Part shown: in pieces, positions 56,017 to 64,000 of the stretch
Layout: every line of letters begins with the position of its first letter
Numbering within the stretch: the stretch's first letter is position 1
DNA from: Brasenia schreberi
Taxonomy: Eukaryota > Streptophyta > Magnoliopsida > Nymphaeales > Cabombaceae
NCBI GenBank assembly: GCA_036023115.1
Contig: JAYKKT010000076.1
Span: 434,001-498,000, forward strand
Length of the DNA: 64,000 nt
Reading direction: 5' to 3'
Made by a program: the position numbers and the translations under genes
Notes under the pieces: model-generated
Told to the model about the DNA's origin: nothing
Database searches by the model: none
The model's input: only the letters and a program-made list of their open reading frames with translations

Positions 56017-59000
56017 TGTAGACACGGAAAATCTTCGACTCCGGGTTTCTTAGGCCTGGAGTGAATCTTTTCGCAATCTACGTTCGCTTTTAGGGCGTGT
56101 CAGCTAGCTTACTCAAACTAGTGAAGTAGTTTTTTAAATATCTGACTTTTAAAAGGCAATTGTAGGCAAGCGGGATCTTTTCGTCGCAGACCTTCTTGCA
56201 CCGACGCGTAAGGGTCAGTCTGTACGCTTAGAGACTTCGTTTGAAACAAGTTAAACTCAAAATCGATTTCGAATAAAGAAGTGTTTTGAAAACTTTGGAA
56301 ATCATGCACTTTTGGTGATTTTTGCTTTTATTGGGCTTGGGCGACCCTAAGTCTTTTAATTTTAATCACTTGGGCATGGAGTGTGTGCATCTAGTGGCCT
56401 AAGTTGGGCGTTTTGCACATTTTTGTTCAGGGTTTCTTCGATGCAGGTATGCAACCTAGCTCGAGTATGGCGAGTATGCAATGCAACTCACACAACTTGA
56501 ATGTAAAACCCGAAATTTAAAGACTTAGTAGAAGGGAAAACCCAAATTGAATGCAACTCACACGACTTGAATGTAAATTGCAGAAATTTAAATATATCTA
56601 TATCTTAAGAGCGGAAAGGCTCAATGTGTGCATGGGTGTTGTGTATAAATTGAAATGCAACACACGCAACTGAACCGTAAAACGTAGCAGAAGGGAGATA
56701 TAGATATATATAAGAGCGAAAAGGCTCAATTGTGGCGTGTGTGTGTATGTATGAATTGAAAGACAACACACACGACTGAATTTAAAACCCAGAATTGAAA
56801 TGCGTACACAGCTGAACCGGAAAAACTCACGCAGCAAAAAATATATAGATATGGCTATATCTTAGTGGCTTCTGAGGCCAAAATGTGGGTGAGGTGTTTG
56901 AGCAATCGCTCGGGTATTTCTTGGGTGCGAGTGTGTAATTGAAAAACAAACCCACACGACTTAATGTAACAACCCAGTTGAATTGAAATACGTATGTATA
57001 TGATAAGAGCGAAAAGGCTCAATTGTGTATGTGGTGCTTGTGTACGAGATAAGAGCGGAAAGGCTCGAGTGTACGTGTGTGTCTCGTGTGTCCAACACCG
57101 TTATTACATTCTGGGGGGAGACGATGCTCCGTTATTACAACCCCATATGACGAATTGAATTGAATAGAAAGGGATTTGATATATATCGAAATCAACTTAC
57201 ACTTTCCAGCCTTTTGAGTTAGGATCGTACAAGGGGTGAATCCGCCTTCTTCTTATGGAGTCTGGGGCATGTGGGAGTGAAGCCGGAGAGCTTGAGAGCT
57301 TGGAGAGACTTGGAGTTTCGAGAGCTGCAAGCTATAATGGGTTTGGGTCTACTTGGGGCTGATTTGGGCAAGGTAAGACTCGAGCCACCTTGGCTCGAGT
57401 GATTATGGTTTTAGTGTGGGGTACGGCCAGCACTTGGCCTTGGTTTAGGTATAGTTTTTGACTTAGGATTAGGCCAGCACTTGGCCTTGGTTTAGGTATG
57501 GTTTAGACTTAGGATTAGGCCAGCATTTGGCCTTGGTTTAGGTATAGTTTAGGCTTAGGATTCGGCCAGCATTTGGCCTTAGGTTTTGGTCTTGTGAAAC
57601 TCGAGCCAAGGTGGCTCGAATGAGAGGGGTTTTGCTTTAGGATCCGGCCATCCTTGGCCTTAGTTTTTGCTTGTGTGACTTGAGCCAAAGGTGGCTCGAG
57701 TGAACTTAGTTTAGGGTAGAGTTGGGGCTGAGTCCTAGGTTAGGTGTTGGCTGTCCTAGGCTAGTCACGGTTTAGGTTTAGGACTGGTTCTTGGTGGCAG
57801 GCGGCCAGCAAAAGGGGCAGCCTGTTTGGCTGACTTAGGTAAGTAGGTGGCCTGCCACAATGACAGGCCTGTTAGGTTAATGAAGGACACGGCCTGCACT
57901 AGCAGGCCGAGGGTTTGTGGTAGGTAAATGGCCTGCCACTAGGGCAGGCCTTTGGTGTTTTTTTTTTGAAGAGGACACGGCCTACACTTGCAGGCCATGG
58001 TTTTCTTGGATAGGTATGGCCTGCCTTTAGGGCAGGCCATAATGTCTTTGGGTGGGACACGAGAGGGAGTTAGGTGGGCTCGGCCAGCTCTTGGCCGAGC
58101 CAAGGTTTTGCTCAGAAAAGGTGGGTGGCTCGGCCAGCAAATGGCTGAGCTAGGTTAGGTTTTGCTTGGGTTCTAGGTAGGGTTTAGCTAGGTGGTGGTT
58201 TTGGGTGGAAGACTTGGTGAAAAACGGTCAGGACTTGGCTGTTTTGGTGGCAATTTTAGGGGACATTTGGGTAGGATGGGTGGTCTAGAGTGGTTAGGGA
58301 AGAAAGGGGTTAGGTTTAGGTCTTAGGGGCTTACGTAGTTGCAGCACCACTCCAAGCCACCGCTCAAGCCGCCAAGCTCCACCATGCAACGCTCCCAGCT
58401 AGCTTGTAGGGGACGTTCCTTGGTTGGTGCAGCCCTTGGCTTCACGAGCCAACCCAAACTCAAAAAAAAAGAATTTGGCCTATGGGCCTCTTTCTCTCTC
58501 TTCCCCCCCCCCTTTTATTCACGTGAGGAGCTTCCCTGGAGAGTTCCCTCGTGCCTTTTTTTCAAGCCCAGCACCTCTATTTATAGAGGTTTTAAGTGGG
58601 TCTTGGATCTTGGGTCTTGGATTTGGGTCTGGCTATCCGGATCCAATCCAAACTCTATGTGGATTTGGATCACGAATCTCGGATATTTTGAGATCCAGAT
58701 CTAGTCCAAATATTTATTTGGGTTTGGATCTCGGATCTTGGATCTTGGATTTTTGAGAACACAATTTGGATCTGGATCTGGATATTTTTTGGTCTAGACC
58801 CAATCCAGACTTTTCTTCTGGTCCTTTCTGGTGCTTTTCACCATCGGTTTCGAGCGGGCTTCAATTCATCGGATGCCCAACTCTGGCCTGGGTCTTTCCC
58901 AAGTCTTTCTTCCAATCGGTGTTCTGCTTTTCAGGACTTTTTTGGCGTTCATTTTGGTCCGCCGTTTTGGTTTTTGGTCGGTTCCTATTGATATCGAACT

Positions 59001-59354
59001 CAGATTATCGCACGGATTCCGTTCTTCATTCTGACGGGACGTGTCTCAGACTTCTGTCGACTTCCTCAAGTACTGGGCTTCTTTCTACATTTTGGAGCTG
59101 CTTTGTGCTTTTTCTTGGACCCAAATTACGTTTTTGCCCTTTTGTCGGGCTTTTCTCCAAACAGGCTCTTTTTTCTTCCATTTTTGAACAGGGTGGCTTT
59201 TGAGACTCCGGGCTCGATTTGCTCCTCTTGCCGGGGCTCTCCTTTTGCCTTTTGTACCTATTTTCACATTTTAAAATAGGTTGTCGTTTTGGCTCAAACG
59301 AGCTTTTTGTGTTTTTGAGAGTTTTTGATTTTTGGAAAATTCGGGGTGTTTAAA
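56017..59354 (-). repeat. 5' LTR of element H (3338 bp)
   Basis: It begins TGTAGACACGG beside the primer-binding site and ends GTGTTTAAA (C to A in the terminal CA). It has both U5 hairpins (56187-56222 and about 56105-56124), short ACACA/GCTCAA repeats (56590-57070), the TGTAATAACG block (57107-57150), a GTAAGT (minus, near 57200), many short inverted repeats (57379-58150), a TATA box (58578-58585) and a GGATTT-rich tract. Same family as I and J. Confidence 0.88.
57379..58150 (-). repeat. Array of short inverted repeats in LTR H
   Basis: At least a dozen small hairpins in a row. Stem types: CTCGAGCC/GGCTCGAG (57379-57399 and near 57602 and 57680), GGCCA/TGGCC (near 57425, 57471, 57519, 57562, 57644), GGCCTGC/GCAGGCC (four between 57850 and 58040), and GCTCGGCCA/TGGCCGAGC (near 58080 and 58130). 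Loops are 3-8 bases and spacers are diverged. Confidence 0.8.
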
Positions 59355-59432
59355 GTGGTCTAACTAGGTGAGGTCGGCTAGGTAAGGTTGGCTAGGTGAG
59401 GTTGGGGTGGTTTTGGGTGAGAAGGGTTAGGT
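59355..59432 (-). repeat. LTR N, left part
   Basis: 78 bp of CTAGGTGAGGTYGG-type sequence matching K near 47760-47830. It lies between H and the solo LTR I and ends in TAGGT, the left target-site copy of I. Confidence 0.75.
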
Positions 59433-62391
59433 TGTAAACACCCTGAATTTTCCAAAAATCAAAAACTCTCAAAAAATATAAAAAGCTTGTTTGAGCCAAA
59501 ACGACAACCTATTTTAAAATGTGAAAACAGGTACAAAAGGCAAAAGAAAAGCCCAGGCAAGAAGAGGATTCAAGCCCGGAATTTCAGAAGCCACCCCCTG
59601 TTCAAAAACGGAAGAAAAAAGAGCCCGTTTGGAGAAAAGCCCGATAGAAGGGTAAAAATGTAATTTGGGTCAAATAAAAGCACAAAGCAGCTCCAAAATG
59701 CAAAAAGAAGCCTAGTACCTGAGGAGGTCAACAGAAGTTCGAGACACGTCCCGTCAGAATGAAGAACGGAATCCGTGCGGCAATCTGAATTCGATATCAA
59801 CAGGAACCGGCCAAAAACCAAAACGGCGGACCGAAATGAACGCCAAAAAAGTCCTAAAAAGCAGAACACCGATTGGAAGAAAGACTTGGGAAAGACCCAG
59901 GCCAGAGTTGGGCGTCCGATGAATCGAAGCCCGCTCGAAACCGACAGTGAAAAGCACCAGAAAGGACCAGAAAACCAAGGAGTAGAAGAAAAGTCTGGAT
60001 TGGGTTTGGATCCAAAAATATCCAGATCCAGATCCAAATTGTATTTGGATTGGATCTGGATCTCAAAATATCCGAGATTCACGATCCAGATCCACATAGA
60101 GTTTGGATTGGATTCGGATAGCCAGACCCAAATCCAAGACCCAAGATCCAAGACCCACTTAAAACCTCTATAAATAGAGGTGCTGGGCTTGAAAAAAAAG
60201 AGGACGTGAGGCTCAAAGGGGAGAGGCTTTCACGTGAAAGCTTGGTGAGTGGAGAGAGAAAGAGAGAGAGAGAGGGAAGCAAGTCAAGAATAGTGGCTTG
60301 ACTTTCCCCTTTTCAAGTTTTATTTTTTTTACGTGAAACCTTGTTGGCCAAGGGACTTGAGGAAGCTGCACCAACCAAGGAACGTCCCCTACTGTGGCTG
60401 GGAGCATGGCATGGTGGAGCTTGGCAGCTTGAGCGGCGGCTTGGAGCGGTGTTGCAACCAAGGTAGGTCCCCTAAGCCCTAACCTAACCCCTCTTCCCTA
60501 ACCTCTCTAGACCACCCATCCTAGCCAAACTTGCCCCTAAAACCACCACCAAACCAGCCAAGTGCTGGCCGTTTTTCACCAAGTCTCCTACCTAAGACCA
60601 CCACCTAAACACCACCCTAAACCACCTAAAGTTCGGCCAAGTGCTGGCCGAACTTCCCTTTGAAACTACCTAGCTCGAGCCACCTTGGCTCGAGCCTTTT
60701 TCCTCCCCTAAGCTAACCTTGGCCCTCGCCTAGAACCCAGCCCAAACTCTATCCTAAAACCCCCCCTACTCGAGCCACCTTGGCTCGAGTTTCACAAGAT
60801 CTAAACCAAATCCCATCACTCGAGCCACCTTGGCTCGAGTCATGCCTAATACCAAGTCTACCCTATACCAAACCCAAGGCCAAAGGCTGGCCGGATTGAC
60901 TCTACCCTCAACCAAGTTCACTCGAGCCACTTGTGGCTCGAGTTACACAAGCAAACCCAAGGCCAAGGTTGGCCGAACCCTAGAGCAAGTTACTCCTACT
61001 CAAGCCACCTTGGCTCGAGTTTCACAAGACCAAAACCTAAGGCAAAATGTTGGCCGAATCCTAAGTCTATCCTATACCTAAACCAAGGCCAAGTATTGGC
61101 CGAAACCCATACAAAAAAAACCAATCACTCGAGCCAAGGTGACTCGAGTCTTACTTTGCAAAAACCGGCCCCAACTAGCCCCAAACCCATTGTAGCTTGC
61201 AGCTCCCAGAACTCCAAGTCTCTCCAAGCTCTCAAGCTCTCCGGCTTCGCTCCCACATACCCCGGACTCCATAAGAAGAAGGCGGATTCGCCCCTTGTAC
61301 GATCCTAACTCAAAAGGTTGGAAAGTGTAAGTTGATTTCGATATATATCAAATCCCTTTCTATTCAATTCAATTCGTCATATGGGGTTGTAATAACGGAG
61401 CATCGTCTCCCCCCGGATGTAATATATGTGCAAAATACACACACGTACACTCGAGCCTTTTTGCTCTTATCTGCACACTTTTGCACACAAACGGGCCTCA
61501 ACAGCCCATAGGATATAGCCCTATTTATATACATTCAGCTGGGATTTAAGGTTCAAGTCGTGTGAGTTGTCTTTCATTTTATACACTCAAAGCACTCACT
61601 CACATTGAGCCTTTCCGCTCTTACGTATATATACGTATTTCCCTTTCAGTTGGGTTTTAAATTTAAGTTGCGTGAGTTGCCTTTCAATTTATACACTCAA
61701 AGCACTCACTCACATTGAGCCTTCTCACTCTTATATATATCTATATCTCCCTTCTGCTGCGTTTTACGGTTCAGTTGCGTGTGTCGCATTTCAATTTATA
61801 CACAACACCCACACACACATTGAGCCTTTTCGCTCTTAAGATATAGATATATTTAAATTTCTGCAATTTACATTCAAGTCGTGTGAGTTGCATTCAATTT
61901 GAGTTTTCCCTTCTACTAAGTCTTTAAATTTCGGGTTTTACATTCAAGTTGTGTGAGTTGCATTGCATACTCGCCATACTCGAGCTAGAGTGCATACCTG
62001 CATCAAATAAAACCCGAACAAAACGTACAAACAGCCTAAGTGGATAAAACTGAAAGACTTAGGGTCACCCAAAGCCTAGTAAAAGCAAAAACTCGCCAAG
62101 TGCATGATTTCCAAAGTTTTCAAACACCTGATCATTCAAAAATCGAATTTGAGTTTAACTTATTCAAACGAAGTCTCTAAGCGTACAGACTGACCCTTGC
62201 GCGTCGGTGCAAGAAGGTCTGCGACGTAAAGATCCCGCTTGCCTACAATCGCCTTTCAAAAGTCAGATATTTCAAAAACTACTTCGCTAGTTTGAGTAAG
62301 CTAGCTGGCACGCCCTAAAAGCGAACGTAGATTGCGAAAAGATTCGCTTCAGGCCTAAGAAACCCGGAGTCGAAGATTTTCCGTGTCTACA
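59433..62391 (+). mobile_element. Solo LTR I, with TAGGT target-site duplication
   Basis: A complete LTR of 2959 bp from TGTAAACACCCTGAATTTTC to GTGTCTACA, flanked by TAGGT at 59428-59432 and 62392-62396. No internal sequence is present. It holds a GGATCT-rich tract, a TATA box inside a CCTCTAT/ATAGAGG palindrome (60169-60176), an inverted-repeat array, GTAAGT (about 61329), the TGTAATAACG block (61388-61425) and U5 hairpins at 62186-62221 and 62287-62306. Confidence 0.93.
60677..61150 (+). repeat. Array of CTCGAGCC inverted repeats in LTR I
   Basis: Six hairpins with CTCGAGCCA paired to TGGCTCGAG or slight variants (near 60678, 60768, 60819, 60921, 60999, 61126), alternating with GGCCA/TGGCC hairpins. 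One unit has a longer loop with paired ends kept. The GGCCTGC type of H is missing here. Confidence 0.82.
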
Positions 62392-62396
62392 TAGGT

Positions 62397-63294
62397 CTAG
62401 GTTAGGTTTGGGTAAGGTTTTAGGGAAAGTGGCTAGGTGAGGTGAGCTAGCTTAGGGTTAGGTTTAGGAACCTCCCCTTGGTGCCGATCCATTGCTCAAG
62501 TTGCAGCTGTGTCCAAGTTGGTGCAACCCTAGGTCAGGTGTAGGTGCATACAAGCTTAAACCCACACTCTTGGCTAAACCCACAAGGTTAACCCACTCTT
62601 GACCAAAGTCAAGCCTACCAACTTTCTCACTCATACTTTATCCCCCCTTTCTCTCTCTACCCAAGCCTTCCAAGGCATTTCACGTGAAATAATTGTGGGG
62701 CCCTCACCTCCATTTATGAGAAGGTGATGTGGGCTATGGATGTAGATATTGGATTTGGATCTTGGGATCCAAATCCAAATCCAAATACATGTTGGGTTTG
62801 AATTTGGATATATATGGTCTAGATCTGGCCCAAATCTGATTTTTTGATTCCTTCATGGCATTTCGAGACGGACGGTTTGTGCGGGGCTTGAGTTCATCAA
62901 TACTCCATCTTGCATTGGGTCTTCGCCAACATTGTCATCCGCTCTTCTTCTCACCTTCAGGAGTTCATTTTGAGCAAATTTCTGATATTTGGGGCTTTTT
63001 TTGTCTGAGAATTTGGGGATGATTTTGATACGAGAGTTGATGTATCGGGCTTGAAGTATGCTTCGGGTCCGGGCTCTCTTTTGCCTTTTTGGTCTGCTTT
63101 TGTCAAGCCAAGCGGCTTTCGGGGCTTTCAAAACACCTTTTAAAACCTAAAACTAGAACGTATATACAGTTTCAACATATGTAAAGGGTTGTCTAGAAGG
63201 CTCTTGGGTTTCCAAACTCAAAATAGCCATTTGGGGCTGCTTTTGTGAAACCAAGCATATTTGAGAAAAATCGTGGGATTTTGGGGTGTTTACA
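62397..63294 (-). repeat. LTR N, right part
   Basis: It continues N after solo LTR I and aligns with K 47830-48721, including the GGATTT-rich tract and the LTR start (GTGTTTACA at 63286-63294). The next base is pol remnant M, with no polypurine tract, so N is solo or a 5' LTR. Confidence 0.8.
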
Positions 63295-64000
63295 CATGTG
63301 AAAGGAATCACTAAGCCAAGAGAAGAATCGTGCTTGGCCTTGCTGTAGGCCTCCAAATTTGAGACATCATCTCCCCTATCCTAAAAAGGGAATGATGTTC
63401 ATTAAAGCACTCATTTGAAAAACCTATCTTAAACAGATAGGCAAGATAGATGGCAACCCTTTTTCAAATGGAGTATGAGTTCAAACTCAAGACTCCATTA
63501 AGGGACAAGCCCTACATCATGTGGCTGAAGTGCCTCTTTGAGACACATTCCCCATACTTGATCAAATGCCCCATGAAGGCATGAATCCTCAAAATGAATT
63601 CCAAAAACTATGCTTGACCAAAACCAAGTATGGAAAACATATTTTGATCAAAAGGGCTGGTATAAAACCATCTTCATATAGAAAGGGAGGATTTCCCAAA
63701 ATTGCTTTCTCAAAAGGGATCAAAATTTCGAAAATTTTAACCCTACATATGGCTTTGAAAAGAAAGATTTTTCAACTTCTGGTTTATATGAAAACCTTGA
63801 TTGTGTTGGGATAAAGAACATGAATCTCACGATAAAATATGGAGACCATGTCAAAACTAAAACCTGATGGCCATGACGATCACTTAGGGTTGGTTATGTT
63901 TTTCCATCCTTGAGCAAAAAGTATCATGATCATGTTAGAAAAACCATGGAAATGCATGGACATGAACATACCATTATCCATCCAAAATCCTTTTGAAAAG
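63295..64000 (+). pseudogene. Highly decayed pol remnant M
   Basis: Pieces of pol occur in the right order: a stretch near 63310-63370 like the EKTCLALVWACQKF part of RNase H 1, GRxGxWQPFFKWSM near 63440-63475 like the GRLGKWQ segment, the GQAL region (63500), the MPDEGI-like segment (63566), and an HGH-like segment at 63955 near the integrase start. About 700 bases cover what takes 1190 in A, with many gaps and no lasting frame. It runs off the window and is the oldest layer here. Confidence 0.72.

Larger units (their letters stand above)
53330..59354 (-). mobile_element. Element H: diverged element with odd ORF and doubled primer-binding site
   Basis: Read on the minus strand: a 3338-bp 5' LTR, two primer-binding sites, a repeat-rich ORF, a gag-tail-like segment, the conserved acceptor-like site, a pol N-terminus and a scrap of RT. 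Capsid, zinc knuckle and protease are absent, as are RNase H, integrase and the 3' LTR. The right end touches LTR N (GTGGT at 59355-59359). Confidence 0.8.

Noticed and set aside
60240..60290. AG microsatellite and C-run (58503-58514) as features
   Set aside because: Short simple sequence in LTR leaders without apparent role.
1..64000. Host protein-coding gene, rRNA, tRNA or organelle insert
   Set aside because: Every long frame is retrotransposon gag or pol or its shadow, and the rest is LTR or 3' UTR; I saw no other recognisable coding or RNA sequence.

Overview
The window is nuclear DNA of a large-genome seed plant, most likely an angiosperm; nothing in it lets me narrow that further. It contains no host gene, no RNA gene, no bacterial, organellar or CRISPR sequence. 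It is almost entirely a stack of nested Ty3/Gypsy LTR retrotransposons. The Pol proteins carry RT, a degenerate first RNase H, a second complete (archaeal-type) RNase H and a DD35E integrase. That order is the hallmark of the plant Tat lineage (Ogre/Retand-like). Gag and protease share one ORF that ends in a stop about 25 nt before the pol ATG.

Layout. 1-10577: 3' part of element A (+), gag-pro, pol and a 3.2 kb LTR, inserted into the gag of element B. 10578-16185: rest of B (+), pol broken, LTR cut short. 16186-26443: element C (-), 3' LTR, pol and gag-pro riddled with stops, 5' end missing. 26444-34027: a second copy (D) of the B 3' end and LTR, holding a solo LTR (-) of the C type at 28343-31492 flanked by GGGTT. 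34028-34372: 3' end of a diverged LTR (J). 34373-35390 and 46820-48721: another LTR (K, -) split by element F. 35391-46819: element F (-), two 3410-bp LTRs with about 7 differences and one uninterrupted 1157-codon pol ORF, but no gag, protease or primer-binding site. 48722-50695: old LTR L (+). 50696-53158: gag-pro pseudogene G (-). 53330-59354: diverged element H (-) with an odd repeat-rich ORF, two primer-binding sites and a hairpin-rich LTR. 59433-62391: solo LTR I (+) flanked by TAGGT inside LTR N (-). 62392-63294: rest of N. 63295-64000: very decayed pol remnant M (+).

How it works together. The LTRs supply TATA boxes, conserved GTAAGT donor-like sites, tandem repeats and a paired set of hairpins near the LTR end whose stems covary between families. 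The 3' UTRs of the main family hold a conserved 310-nt string of hairpins closed by a 12-bp inverted repeat, followed by a polypurine tract. A conserved TTTGTAG acceptor-like site sits just before the pol ATG. Most stops in the older copies are C-to-T type changes, as expected of methylated, silenced DNA. I found no clearly new biological system of the host. The most unusual material is the covarying LTR hairpins, the 3' UTR hairpin string, the hairpin arrays of LTRs H and I, the repeat-rich ORF of H, and the duplicated nest B/C/D.
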